Source of the DNA: Micrococcaceae bacterium Sec5.1
GTDB lineage: Bacteria > Actinomycetota > Actinomycetes > Actinomycetales > Micrococcaceae
NCBI GenBank assembly: GCA_039636795.1
Contig: CP143430.1
Coordinates: forward strand, 558,001 to 622,000
DNA: 64,000 bases
Direction of reading: 5' to 3'
In this document: one piece after another, positions 16,363-24,875 of the stretch
Layout: every line of letters starts with the position of its first letter
Numbering within the stretch: position 1 is the stretch's first letter
The notes under the pieces: generated by a model
What the model was told of the DNA's origin: nothing
Seen by the model: the letters and a program-made list of their open reading frames with translations, nothing else
Database searches by the model: none
Position numbers and translations under genes: made by a program

Positions 16363-17712
16363 CTAACGCGCCTCAAGCTCCTCCAGCGTCTTTCCCTTCG
16401 TGTCCGAAGACAAAAGGGTGGCCAGCGCCGAGACAAGGCAGATGCCCAGAGTGGTCAGGCCGATGACCATGGGGATGTTCGCAGATCCTGGGGGAGCGAC
16501 GGCCGTGAACAAGCTCGGGAAGAACGAGGCGATCATCAGGCCGATGTTTTGTGAAACTGCGAAGCCCGTCACCCGCATCCGCATAGGGAACTGCTCCTGG
16601 AAGAACGTGGCGAAAGTGGCGTTCCACATCTGGAACAGGATGCCCTGGACGATGACAACGCAGACGAAGATCAGCGGCAGGCTGCCCTGTTCGATCGCCC
16701 ACAGGTACACCATGGTCAACAAACCGCCGGCAATTCCGCCTGCAACCATGAGCGTCCGCCGGCCAATCCGGTCTGACAATGCCCCGAACAACGGGATAGT
16801 CACCACTGCGGCTACGTTTGCTGCCATGGTCACCCAGAGGAATTCACTGCTTGAGAAGCCGTTGCCATAGCTCTTCTGGGCGGCGAAGGACACGCCGAAG
16901 ATCAGGGTGGCCATGCCGATGACGTTCGTGAACGTCATCGCAACGCATCGGACCAGGACCCACGGGTGGGTGCGCAGGAGGTCTGCAAGGGGGAAGCGGC
17001 GTTTGGTGCTTGGCTCTTCCGACTGCGCCAGGTAGGCCGGTGGCTCCTGCACGCGGCGGCGAATGATGTACCCGGCCAAAATCACGACGGCGCTGAGGAG
17101 GAACGGCACCCGCCAGCCCCAGGAATGGAACTGATCATCAGGCAGGAGGGCGGCGAGCGGAATGAGGACAGCAGTGGCGAGGATCGAACCCACCTGCGTG
17201 CCTTGAAGGCTGAAGCTAGCGAAGAAGCCGCGCCTTGCATCGGGGGAGTGCTCTACGATCATCGCGCTGGCACCACCGAGTTCGCCAGCAACGGCGAAGC
17301 CCTGGATCAAGCGGAGAATCACCAGCAGGACGGGCGCAAGAAGCCCCACCTGCCCGTAGGTTGGCAGGAGTCCCACTGCGAAAGTAGCGAACCCCATGAG
17401 CAGCATCGCGAAGACGAGGACCCTCTTGCGTCCATGCCTGTCACCGTAAGCACCCAGGACCACTGCGCCGAGCGGGCGGGAAACGTATCCCACGGCATAG
17501 GTGGCCAGGGAAGCGATGATGCCTACGGTCGGGTTTTCCGTGGGGAAGAAGATCGTGGGGAAAAGCAGCGTCGCGGCCAGTGAATAGAGCGCGAAGTCGT
17601 AGTACTCCAGCGCGCTTCCGATCCAGCCGCTCATTGCGGCTTTCTTCGGGTCCTTCCGGCCGATGGTGTCGTCCTGGGTTGAAGGGGTATCCCTCCGGTG
17701 CGTGACGGTCAT
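16363..17712 (-). CDS. MHS-family MFS symporter
   Basis: A metabolite:proton symporter of 449 residues. ATG 17712 is preceded by AAAGGAG eight bases away; a longer frame upstream is unnecessary. It has SALEYYDFALYSLAATLLFP, the motif LGAYGDRHGRKRVLV and RLIQGFAVAGELGGASAMIVEH, all signatures of the MHS group (shikimate, proline/betaine, citrate and alpha-ketoglutarate porters). Twelve membrane segments are expected. It stands alone, so the substrate is unknown. A related but distinct MHS gene sits at 61510-62853. Confidence 0.88.
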   Translation of the reverse strand: MTVTHRRDTPSTQDDTIGRKDPKKAAMSGWIGSALEYYDFALYSLAATLLFPTIFFPTENPTVGIIASLATYAVGYVSRPLGAVVLGAYGDRHGRKRVLVFAMLLMGFATFAVGLLPTYGQVGLLAPVLLVILRLIQGFAVAGELGGASAMIVEHSPDARRGFFASFSLQGTQVGSILATAVLIPLAALLPDDQFHSWGWRVPFLLSAVVILAGYIIRRRVQEPPAYLAQSEEPSTKRRFPLADLLRTHPWVLVRCVAMTFTNVIGMATLIFGVSFAAQKSYGNGFSSSEFLWVTMAANVAAVVTIPLFGALSDRIGRRTLMVAGGIAGGLLTMVYLWAIEQGSLPLIFVCVVIVQGILFQMWNATFATFFQEQFPMRMRVTGFAVSQNIGLMIASFFPSLFTAVAPPGSANIPMVIGLTTLGICLVSALATLLSSDTKGKTLEELEAR

Positions 17713-18062
17713 TCGCCGAACTCCTTTGTCATCGTTGGCAAGGAACAAAAACTCTTCCAATCCAGGACTGAACAATGCGGTGCTCATTCAGCATGAGGAA
17801 GGTTACGTTGGTTCGATCCCACTCTTGAATCGATTCATTAATCATACGATGTGACCTGCGATACGTCAAAGGTCACTGTGGTTAAAGGTCACCGTGGAGG
17901 GATTGTGCCGTGGAGGGATTGTCAGGGAGTAGCAACGGAAAACGCACGACGGCGGCAGGCCGCCCCGGTACCCAAAGAACCGTTAGTTCGTCGGAACCGA
18001 AAGGCGAGCTGCCGCCGTCGTGATTTGATCAGGCAATCAGGCCATTAGGAGAAAGGCCCTGG
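17713..18062. other. intergenic stretch with large inverted repeat (likely kinase-operon terminator)
   Basis: No gene is supported in these 350 bases. CACGACGGCGGCA (17945-17957) pairs exactly with 18010-18022 across a 52-base interval. On the minus strand the second arm is followed by CGTTTTCC, which fits termination of the kinase gene ending at 18063. The sequence GTGGAGGGATTGT is repeated twice near 17891-17922. The AT-rich part near 17815-17850 probably holds the promoter of the MHS gene. Confidence 0.5.
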
Positions 18063-19022
18063 TTAAGGCGCAACAGCAAGTTTCGCGCTGAGGGACATGC
18101 CCAGCCGTGCCTGCAGTTCCGAAACGGTGGGCGGGTTGGCGCCGGAGCGGCTGACCGTGATGGCTGCGGCCATGGAGGCAGTTTTTCCGATGGTTTCCAG
18201 TGCTCCCGGCGCAAATCCTTCTTCGCCCTCTGCCAAAAGGCCGAAGATGAGGGCGGACATATAGGAATCGCCGGCGCCGATGGTGTCGGCAACCTCGGTT
18301 TTCACGGAGGGGATGCTGAACTTCGCACTTTGCGTGGCGAGGAGGGCGCCATCAGCACCCATCGTGATGACGGCCAGGCGTGCCCCCAGCGCGAGCAGGC
18401 GGGACGTGACCTCGTCCGGAGACGCCGTCGGGTAGAGCCAGTGAGCATCTTCGTCGCTGAGTTTAACGACGTCCGTGAGCGGGAGCAGGTCCTCGAAGAC
18501 ACTCTTTGCTTCAGCATGGCTGCCAAGCAGGGCAGGGCGAATATTGGGGTCATAAGTGACCAGGCACGACTTGTGGCCTTGCTCAAGAAGGGAGCGAACG
18601 GTGGAGGCTCCCGGGGCCAGGAATGTGGCGATGGATCCGGTGTGCAGGACTTTCGGGATCATGGCAGGCGCTACCGGAGGCAGTTCCCAGGCGATGTCGA
18701 ACTCGTAGCTGGCCGAGCCGTCTGCCGCCAAGGTGGCAGTAGCGGTGGCCGTGCGTTCAAGGGATGTTGAACCCGGAAGAAGCCGGACACCTGCGGACTG
18801 GAGGTGGTTGGCGATAGCGGTACCGTGTTCGTCTTCGCCGATTGCTGTGAGCAGCCCCGTGGATACGCCGAGCCGGCCAAGGCCATAGGCGACGTTCGCC
18901 GGCGATCCCCCTGGATAGCTGATGGTTCCTTCGGGGGTGTTAACGATGTCGATCAGGGCTTCGCCGATAACAACAACATCCAGCTGGTCATGGGCGGAGG
19001 TGCCGGGGGGAGGCTTTTGCAT
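18063..19022 (-). CDS. PfkB-family carbohydrate kinase (fructokinase-like)
   Basis: The kinase has 319 residues, starting at ATG 19022. Both PfkB signatures are visible: GGSPANVAYGLGRLG near residue 38, and DTIGAGDSYMSALIFGLL near residue 244, which carries the catalytic Asp of the GAGD anion hole. It phosphorylates a sugar taken up from outside. It lies downstream of the ATPase, permease and binding protein of a fructose-type ABC importer, so fructose or a related ketose is the natural guess. A perfect hairpin separates it from the ATPase gene and may lower its expression relative to the transporter. Confidence 0.9.
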   Translation of the reverse strand: MQKPPPGTSAHDQLDVVVIGEALIDIVNTPEGTISYPGGSPANVAYGLGRLGVSTGLLTAIGEDEHGTAIANHLQSAGVRLLPGSTSLERTATATATLAADGSASYEFDIAWELPPVAPAMIPKVLHTGSIATFLAPGASTVRSLLEQGHKSCLVTYDPNIRPALLGSHAEAKSVFEDLLPLTDVVKLSDEDAHWLYPTASPDEVTSRLLALGARLAVITMGADGALLATQSAKFSIPSVKTEVADTIGAGDSYMSALIFGLLAEGEEGFAPGALETIGKTASMAAAITVSRSGANPPTVSELQARLGMSLSAKLAVAP

Positions 19023-19064
19023 CTCGGTTCTTTCGTCGGTACCGGCTGGACGGCCGGGTGTGGA

Positions 19065-19100
19065 TCCGTCCGCGGACCTGTGGGCAGGTCCGCGGACGGA
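19065..19100 (-). terminator. intra-operon hairpin between ABC ATPase and kinase
   Basis: TCCGTCCGCGGACCT (19065-19079) pairs perfectly with 19086-19100 around the loop GTGGGC. It follows the ATPase stop by 35 bases and precedes the kinase start by 43. No T-run is seen, so it could attenuate, or stabilise the upstream mRNA, and need not end transcription fully. Confidence 0.65.
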
Positions 19101-19135
19101 GAAGGGGGTTCCGTTGGCACGGAAGGTGCGGCCTG

Positions 19136-19930
19136 TCAGGCTTTGGCAGCACCTGTCATGATGGCGACGGCGTCGGTCATGGTGTGGGATTGCGGGGTGA
19201 TGGTGGCCGCGCATTTGCCCAGGCGCTGGATGTGGATCCGGTCGGCCACGTCAAACACGTGGGGCATGTTGTGGCTGATCAGGATGACAGGCAGGCCGCG
19301 GTCACGAAGGTCGCGGACCAACTGCAGTACCTGGTTGGATTCACGAACGCCCAGTGCCGCCGTCGGTTCGTCAAGAACAACCACCTTGGATCCGAATGCC
19401 GCCGCACGGGCGACGGCGACTGCCTGGCGCTGGCCACCCGAAAGGTTTTCCACCGGAACAGTGACGTCCTGCAGGGTGGAAATGCCCAACCGGGTCAGCT
19501 CTTCCTTGGCCTTTTTGCGCATGCCCTTGCTATCGAGCATCCGGAAGATGCTCCCCAGGGGCCCGGGAAGACGCTCTTCACGGCCGAGGAACAGGTTCGA
19601 AGCGACATCGAGGGCCGGCGAGACGGCCAGGTTTTGGTAGACCGTTTCGATGCCGTGGACGCGGGCGTCCTGTGGCCGCTTGAAGTGGACCTGCTGTCCG
19701 GACACGAAGATTTCTCCTGTGTCCGGAACTTCGGCGCCGGTGAGGCACTTGATGAGCGTGGACTTACCGGCACCGTTATCGCCGATGATGGCCAGGACTT
19801 CGCCGGGGTAGAGATCCAGGTTGACGCCGTCGAGGCCAACCACGCGGCCGAAGGTCTTCACGAGGTTCCTGGCTTTGAGGATGGGCTCGCGGGTTTCGGT
19901 GTGTGAGGCTGTAAATTCAGTCATGGTCAT
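19136..19930 (-). CDS. sugar ABC transporter ATP-binding protein (single domain)
   Basis: The ATPase has 264 residues, from an ATG overlapping the permease stop as ATGA; a second ATG two codons on is possible. Walker A is GDNGAGKST, the signature is LSGGQRQAVAVARA, Walker B is VVVLDEPTAALG, and the switch His is in ISHNMPHV. Most ribose-type ABC ATPases carry two such domains (about 500 residues). The one-domain form seen here is that of fructose importers such as FrcA. With the permease and binding protein it forms a CUT2-class importer. Confidence 0.92.
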   Translation of the reverse strand: MTMTEFTASHTETREPILKARNLVKTFGRVVGLDGVNLDLYPGEVLAIIGDNGAGKSTLIKCLTGAEVPDTGEIFVSGQQVHFKRPQDARVHGIETVYQNLAVSPALDVASNLFLGREERLPGPLGSIFRMLDSKGMRKKAKEELTRLGISTLQDVTVPVENLSGGQRQAVAVARAAAFGSKVVVLDEPTAALGVRESNQVLQLVRDLRDRGLPVILISHNMPHVFDVADRIHIQRLGKCAATITPQSHTMTDAVAIMTGAAKA

Positions 19931-20973
19931 GACTTGACCTTTCGGATCCACTGATCGACGGATACGGCGATGATGATCAGGATGCCCACCGCGAGGGTCT
20001 GGTAGAGCACGTCCAGGCCAGCGAGGGAGAGGCCATTGCGGAAGACGCCAACGATCAGCGCTCCGAGCAACGAACCCCAGATGGAGCCGCGGCCACCGAA
20101 CAGGCTGGTTCCGCCAATCACGACGGCGGTGATGGAGTCCAGGTTCAGATCGACGCCGGCGTTGGGGCTGGCGGCGTTGGTACGGCCAATCTGGATCCAG
20201 GCGCCGACGGCAAGGACGGCTCCTGCGGCCAGGTAGACGCTCATGAGGACGCGGTTGACGGGAATACCGGCCAGGCGGGCTGCTTCCTTGTCATCGCCCA
20301 CGGCGTAGAGGTGCCGTCCCCAGGCGGTTTTGCCCAGGATGAATGCGACGACGATGTAGAGCAGGAGCATCATGACGACGCCCGTGGAGATCCGGACGGG
20401 CCCGATCGGGAAGGTGCTTCCCAGCCAGGTGAGCACGCCAGGCATGGCGGATCCGCGGACGGTGCTGCCACCGGAGTAGAGCAGGGTCAGGGCGACGAAG
20501 ATGTTCAGGGTTCCGAGCGTGACGATGAACGGCGGGAGCCGGAAACGTGTCACGAGGAAACCGTTCAGTGCACCTGACGCAAGTCCGACGATCAAACCTG
20601 CGATGAGTGCCAGTGGACCTGGGACGCCACTGCCGACAGCCATCTGCGCGATCACCATCGAGGACAGGATCATGACTGCGCCGACGGAAAGGTCGATTCC
20701 GGCGGTCAGGATGATGAGCGTCTGAGCGATGGCCAGGGTTCCGACGACGGCGACCTGCTGGGTAATCAGGGAAAGGTTCTCTACCCGAAGGAAGCGGTCG
20801 TTGAGGAGTCCGAAGACCACCACGGCGATCAGCAGGACAATGGCCGGGCTGAGGGCGGGGTAGCGGTGGAGAATGTTGCGAATTCTGCTGAGGGGTGTTT
20901 GGCGGTCGAGGAATTCCTCGGCCAGGTCAGCGTGCCCCGCGCTCGGGGGGCCGGCGGTCTGTTGCTGGGTCAC
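19927..20973 (-). CDS. sugar ABC transporter permease (CUT2, fructose-type)
   Basis: The permease has 348 residues. A polar N-terminal tail of about 40 residues is followed by eight to ten hydrophobic segments. It has the BPD_transp_2 landmarks DLSVGAVMILSSMVIAQMAV, GALNGFLVTRFRLPPFIVTLGTL and GGTSLFGGRGSIWGSLLGALIVG, the last being the ATPase-coupling region. The start ATG 20973 follows the binding protein stop by 18 bases. The stop overlaps the ATPase start, so the subunits are made in fixed ratio. Confidence 0.93.
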   Translation of the reverse strand: MTQQQTAGPPSAGHADLAEEFLDRQTPLSRIRNILHRYPALSPAIVLLIAVVVFGLLNDRFLRVENLSLITQQVAVVGTLAIAQTLIILTAGIDLSVGAVMILSSMVIAQMAVGSGVPGPLALIAGLIVGLASGALNGFLVTRFRLPPFIVTLGTLNIFVALTLLYSGGSTVRGSAMPGVLTWLGSTFPIGPVRISTGVVMMLLLYIVVAFILGKTAWGRHLYAVGDDKEAARLAGIPVNRVLMSVYLAAGAVLAVGAWIQIGRTNAASPNAGVDLNLDSITAVVIGGTSLFGGRGSIWGSLLGALIVGVFRNGLSLAGLDVLYQTLAVGILIIIAVSVDQWIRKVKS

Positions 20974-20991
20974 TTTAGGTTGCTCCTGAAC

Positions 20992-22104
20992 TTACTTGCC
21001 CCAGCAGATCTGGGAAGCGTCGGTGGTGGTGATGCTCTTCACGCCGTCTACGGGCTTGTCCGTGACGAGCTCCACTCCGGTGTTGAAGAAGTCCAGGCCC
21101 TCGGAGTTGGCAGGCTTCTTGCCGGTCTTTGCGAGGTCAACAATGGCCTTGACACCAAGCTCGGCCATCTTGACCGGGTACTGCTGTGCCGTGGCACCGA
21201 TCACACCGGACTTGACGTTGTTTACGCCTGAGCAGCCACCGTCAACGGAGACGATCAGGGCGTCTTTTTCCTTGCCCGCGGATTTCAGTGCTTCGAACGC
21301 GCCGGCAGCAGCAGGCTCGTTGATCGTGTAAACGACGTTGATGTTCGGGTTCTTGGCCAGCAGGGTCTCCATGGCGGTACGTCCGCCATCTTCAGCGCCC
21401 TGGGAAGCCTGGCTGCCGACGATTTCGTACTCGCCACCCTTGCCGCCGGTGTACTTGCCCGTCTTGGCTTCGTCGCCGTTCTTCTTCTTATCGGCGGTGT
21501 CGATGCCCAGGCCGGTCAGGAAGCCTTGGTCACGGTTATAGTCAACGGACACCACCTTGTCATCGAAGAGGTCCACAAGTGCGATCACAGCTTTCTTGCC
21601 CGCCAACTGCTGGGCAGTCCACTTGCCGATCAGCTCGCCGGCGGCAAAGTTGTCCGTGGCAAAGGTGATGTCAGCGGCATCGGCCGGGTCCGGCGGGGTG
21701 TCAAGGGCAATAACGAACAGGCCAGCGTCCTTGGCCTTCTTCAGGGCATCCACTACGGACGGGCCGTTGGGGGTGATGAGAATTCCCTTGTCGCCCTTGG
21801 AGATCGCGTTTTCAATGGCCTGGATCTGGGTGTCTTCGTCGCCGTCGGCCTTGCCTGCGGCAAGCTTGAGATCAACGCCGTCCGCCGCGGCAGCCTTCTT
21901 GGCGCCATCCTGCATCGACACAAAGAACGGATTGGACGTGGTCTTCACGATCAGCGAAACGCCGATCTTTTCGTCACTGCTCGCGCTGGACGACGGCGAG
22001 GATCCGCCGCCGCAGGCAGTCAGGCTTAGTGCGCCCAGTGTCAGGACTGCGCCGGCGGCAAGAAGACGGGTCTTTGCCGACCTCGAGGCTTTGGAACTCA
22101 ACAT
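20992..22104 (-). CDS. sugar ABC transporter substrate-binding lipoprotein
   Basis: The product is 370 residues. It has a basic N-terminus, a hydrophobic stretch and the lipobox LTAC with Cys near residue 31, followed by a Gly/Ser linker. The mature part is a Peripla_BP_4 fold (IGVSLIVKTTSNPFFVSMQDGAKKAA, then a hinge near ALDTPPDPADAADITF and VSVDGGCSGV) of the ribose/fructose-binding type. It is the first gene of the ABC-kinase operon and is divergent from a LacI regulator. A perfect TGACAACGTTGTCA operator lies 47 bases before its start. Confidence 0.93.
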   Translation of the reverse strand: MLSSKASRSAKTRLLAAGAVLTLGALSLTACGGGSSPSSSASSDEKIGVSLIVKTTSNPFFVSMQDGAKKAAAADGVDLKLAAGKADGDEDTQIQAIENAISKGDKGILITPNGPSVVDALKKAKDAGLFVIALDTPPDPADAADITFATDNFAAGELIGKWTAQQLAGKKAVIALVDLFDDKVVSVDYNRDQGFLTGLGIDTADKKKNGDEAKTGKYTGGKGGEYEIVGSQASQGAEDGGRTAMETLLAKNPNINVVYTINEPAAAGAFEALKSAGKEKDALIVSVDGGCSGVNNVKSGVIGATAQQYPVKMAELGVKAIVDLAKTGKKPANSEGLDFFNTGVELVTDKPVDGVKSITTTDASQICWGK

Positions 22105-22150
22105 TGAAACTCCTGTTTTTTGTGGCTGCTCATGGCGACTGATTCCCCCA

Positions 22151-22164
22151 TGACAACGTTGTCA
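22151..22164. promoter_or_regulatory. LacI-type operator (perfect palindrome) of the sugar ABC operon
   Basis: TGACAACGTTGTCA is a perfect 14-bp palindrome with the central CG typical of LacI-family operators. It lies in the 123-bp divergent space between the binding-protein gene and the LacI regulator. Confidence 0.75.
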
Positions 22165-22227
22165 GGTAACATGTAACCAAGCTCACACAGTGCAGTCAAG
22201 TGTTAAATGAAGTTGAGGAGCATTTCG

Positions 22228-23280
22228 TTGACAACGATGTCTAATCGTTACCAAGCCGATCCTGCGCGCAAGCCCCCCACGATGAAAAACGTCGCTGATC
22301 TTGCCGGGGTTGGCATCAAGACGGTCTCAAGGGTGGTGAACGACGAACCAGGTGTTTCGGAGGAAACCCGTCAACGGGTCCTGCGGGCAACGGAGCAACT
22401 TCAGTACCACCTGGACATCACAGCCGGCAGTCTGAAGCGGTCCGGCCGCAAGACCCAATCCATCGGACTGTTGCTTCCGAGCGTGTCCAACCCCTTCAGC
22501 GGTGAGATTCACCGCGCGATGGAGGATGCCCTCGGTGAGCGGGGAATTGCTGTCTTCGCCTCGAGCCTGGATGACGACCCGGACCGGGAAAGGAAGTTGA
22601 TTTCGGCTTTCCTGGGGCGTCGCGTGGATGGTCTTGTGCTGACAACGATCGCGAAGAGCCAGGCCTACATGATCCCCGAACACTCCCGTGATCTGCCGTT
22701 GGTGTTCATCGACCGCGAGCCTGTGGGTATTGAGGCAGATGCGGTGGTCACGGACAATGAGGTGGGTGCCGCGGTGGCAGCCGCGCATCTCATCAAGCAT
22801 GGCCACACCAAATTGGCTTACCTCGGGGACCGGACCGATATCCAGACCGCCGTGAAACGCCGCGCAGGTTTCCTGGACGAGGTCGGCAGGTCCGGGATCG
22901 CGACCTCCACCGTTGCGGTCCGGGAGAATCTTCACGACGAGGAAACGGCCCTCAAGGCTGCGCACGAATTGCTCACATCAGAGAACCCGCCTACCGCGAT
23001 ATTCTCCAGTCAGAACCTGGTAACTTTCGGTGCCATGCGGGCGCTGAAATCCCTCGGTGAGCAGCACAAAGTTGCTTTGGTCGGATTTGACGACTTCACC
23101 CTGGCCGACATGATGGAGCCGGGAGTAACCGTGGTTGCCCAGCACCCTGAACGCATCGGAAAGCTCGCTGCAGAACGGATCCTTGCAAGGATCGACGGCG
23201 ACAATCGCTCACCACAGACGTATATCGTCCCGACGGAACTCATCCCCAGGGGCTCCGGCGAGATACTGCCCCAGAACTAA
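22228..23280 (+). CDS. LacI family regulator of the fructose-type ABC operon
   Basis: The regulator has 350 residues. TTG 22228 is chosen because GAGGAG ends seven bases before it; ATG 22237 is also possible. The helix-turn-helix is MKNVADLAGVGIKTVSRVVND (about residues 19-39), followed by the hinge and a sugar-binding core with IGLLLPSVSNPFSGEIHRAMEDAL. Conserved LacI family recognition residues (KTVSRV) fit binding of the TGACAACG half-sites found on both sides. One of these, 22229-22242, overlaps this start codon, which implies autorepression. The effector is probably the sugar or its phosphate. Confidence 0.9.
   Translation: MTTMSNRYQADPARKPPTMKNVADLAGVGIKTVSRVVNDEPGVSEETRQRVLRATEQLQYHLDITAGSLKRSGRKTQSIGLLLPSVSNPFSGEIHRAMEDALGERGIAVFASSLDDDPDRERKLISAFLGRRVDGLVLTTIAKSQAYMIPEHSRDLPLVFIDREPVGIEADAVVTDNEVGAAVAAAHLIKHGHTKLAYLGDRTDIQTAVKRRAGFLDEVGRSGIATSTVAVRENLHDEETALKAAHELLTSENPPTAIFSSQNLVTFGAMRALKSLGEQHKVALVGFDDFTLADMMEPGVTVVAQHPERIGKLAAERILARIDGDNRSPQTYIVPTELIPRGSGEILPQN
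22229..22242. promoter_or_regulatory. second, degenerate LacI operator over the regulator start
   Basis: TGACAACGATGTCT matches the perfect operator at 22151-22164 in 12 of 14 positions. It overlaps the predicted TTG start of the regulator, with centres 78 bp apart, which would allow looping or simple autorepression. Confidence 0.6.
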
Positions 23281-23319
23281 CCAGAAGCAATCCCGATTCA
23301 ATCGATCAAAGGACCGGAC

Positions 23320-23613
23320 ATGACCAAAACTTTGTACGCAGAATTCACCGTCAAGAAAGGCAGCGAAACCCGGGTGGCTGAAATGATGACAGAACTCGCA
23401 GGGCACGTGCGCCAGGAACCAGGCAACGTCATGTTCCTGCCCTACACGCGGGAAACCAATCCGCGGGAATATTTCGTGTTCGAGGTCTACCGCGACGAGG
23501 AAGCCTTCCAGGAGCACATTGGCGCAGAATACGGCCGAAAGTTCAACGCGGAGTTGGCTGATCACATCGAAGGCGACGGGTCCGTTCTCACCTGGCTCAC
23601 GCCCGTATCGTAG
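23320..23613 (+). CDS. antibiotic biosynthesis monooxygenase-type (ABM) protein
   Basis: The product is 97 residues, with AAAGGA seven bases before the ATG. The pattern LYAEFTVKKGSETRVAEMMTELAGHVRQEPGNVMF, then YFVFEVYRDEEAFQEHIGAEYGRKF, is the ABM dimeric ferredoxin-like fold seen in YgiN-like quinol monooxygenases. It follows the LacI gene by 39 bases and could be co-transcribed. In these proteins the domain oxidises quinols or simply binds small aromatics; no cofactor residues are diagnostic, so the reaction is unassigned. Confidence 0.85.
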   Translation: MTKTLYAEFTVKKGSETRVAEMMTELAGHVRQEPGNVMFLPYTRETNPREYFVFEVYRDEEAFQEHIGAEYGRKFNAELADHIEGDGSVLTWLTPVS

Positions 23614-23643
23614 CCTTCCGCCCGGCCATGCCAGACTGGACGC

Positions 23644-24729
23644 ATGTTTCCCCGTCCTGAGAAACCGCGCACTTTGTCCAAGAGCGACCATCTGGCTGTC
23701 AGGCTCGACGACGCGTGGCTGAGGTTCCAGACGCGCCTCGCCATCCGGAGGGGTCGCGTGGAAACGGTCATCCCGTACACCGGATACGGCACTACTTCCT
23801 GGGTCCGGGTGCTGGCCAGAGTTGTTCGCAGCGACCCCCGCGATGCCGCCGGCCATGCCAACCCCTTGCAGGAGAGCATGCGCGGCTGGCGGAACTTCAT
23901 TAGTGCGCCCGTCGCTCATGCAGCCGTACGGGTGACCATTGCAGGCACCGTCCATGACGTCGAAGCCGACCGTGGGGGCGTCGTCGATGTCCGCATTGAG
24001 GCAGCCCTGGATCCCGGCTGGCACACGATCACCCTGCAATCCGGGAGTTCCAGAATCGTCGAGGCTCCCGTGGAAGTCATGGCGGACGACGCAGACTTCG
24101 GTGTGGTTTCCGATATTGACGACACTGTCATGGTGACAGCCCTTCCCCGACCGTTCCTGGCGGCCTGGAACACGTTCGTTCTCAATGAGCATGCGAGGAC
24201 ACCGACGCCGGGCATGGCAGTCCTCTACGAGAGGATCGCCAGGACGGCACCCACGGCGCCGGTGCTCTACCTGTCCACCGGGGCCTGGAATGTGGCGCCC
24301 ACACTGTCACGGTTCCTGTCCCGCAATCTGTACCCCGCAGGGCCCAAGCTGTTGACCGACTGGGGACCGACGCCGGATCGATGGTTCCGCAGCGGCAGGG
24401 AGCACAAGCGCACTTCGCTGGAGCGCCTGGCAGAGGAGTTCCCCCGCATCAAGTGGCTGCTCGTAGGCGACGACGGACAGCACGACGAAGCCATCTATTC
24501 CGAATTCGCACATCGCCACCCGGAGAACGTCAGGGCGATCGCCATCCGGCAGCTCTCCGTCGGTGAAGCGGTGCTCGCCGGCGGTAGGTCAAAGTCCGGG
24601 GGACAACCGACGCCGGGAATCCCCTGGATCTATGCTCCGGACGGTGCCGGGATGTCAGCGCAGCTCGAGGAACTCGGCATCATCCAGAGCAGTGTGCGCT
24701 CAGCGGACGAGCCGGAGCAGGGGGACTGA
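23644..24729 (+). CDS. App1-like phosphatidate phosphatase domain protein (DUF2183)
   Basis: The product is 361 residues. The C-terminal catalytic domain carries SDIDDTVMVT (residues 156-165), whose DIDDT matches the DxDxT nucleophile motif of haloacid-dehalogenase-like phosphatases. Further on are LYLSTGAWNVAPTL and LLVGDDGQHDEAIYSEF, which supply the Ser/Thr, Lys and Asp positions. This order is that of the conserved App1/DUF2183 domain, which in yeast App1 dephosphorylates phosphatidate. The N-terminal 150 residues form a beta-rich domain. No signal peptide is seen, so the protein is cytoplasmic or membrane-associated. Its bacterial substrate is not established. Confidence 0.88.
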   Translation: MFPRPEKPRTLSKSDHLAVRLDDAWLRFQTRLAIRRGRVETVIPYTGYGTTSWVRVLARVVRSDPRDAAGHANPLQESMRGWRNFISAPVAHAAVRVTIAGTVHDVEADRGGVVDVRIEAALDPGWHTITLQSGSSRIVEAPVEVMADDADFGVVSDIDDTVMVTALPRPFLAAWNTFVLNEHARTPTPGMAVLYERIARTAPTAPVLYLSTGAWNVAPTLSRFLSRNLYPAGPKLLTDWGPTPDRWFRSGREHKRTSLERLAEEFPRIKWLLVGDDGQHDEAIYSEFAHRHPENVRAIAIRQLSVGEAVLAGGRSKSGGQPTPGIPWIYAPDGAGMSAQLEELGIIQSSVRSADEPEQGD

Positions 24730-24875
24730 GGCAGCTGTGAAAACACATCGCTGAGGACCGCCACATGGCGGTCCTCGCCGTTCCTTTTGAGGGCTTTTGG
24801 CGGTTAGCTTCGTGGTCGGGCGCACCTAGGCTTGCTTCAGGTCACGACGAGGTGGCCGAATTAATGGAGGTCAAG

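Noticed and set aside
16966..17583. Plus-strand frame of 205 codons opposite the MHS transporter
   Set aside because: It is Gln/Glu/Arg/Gly-rich without domain pattern and fully covered by the well-supported transporter gene.
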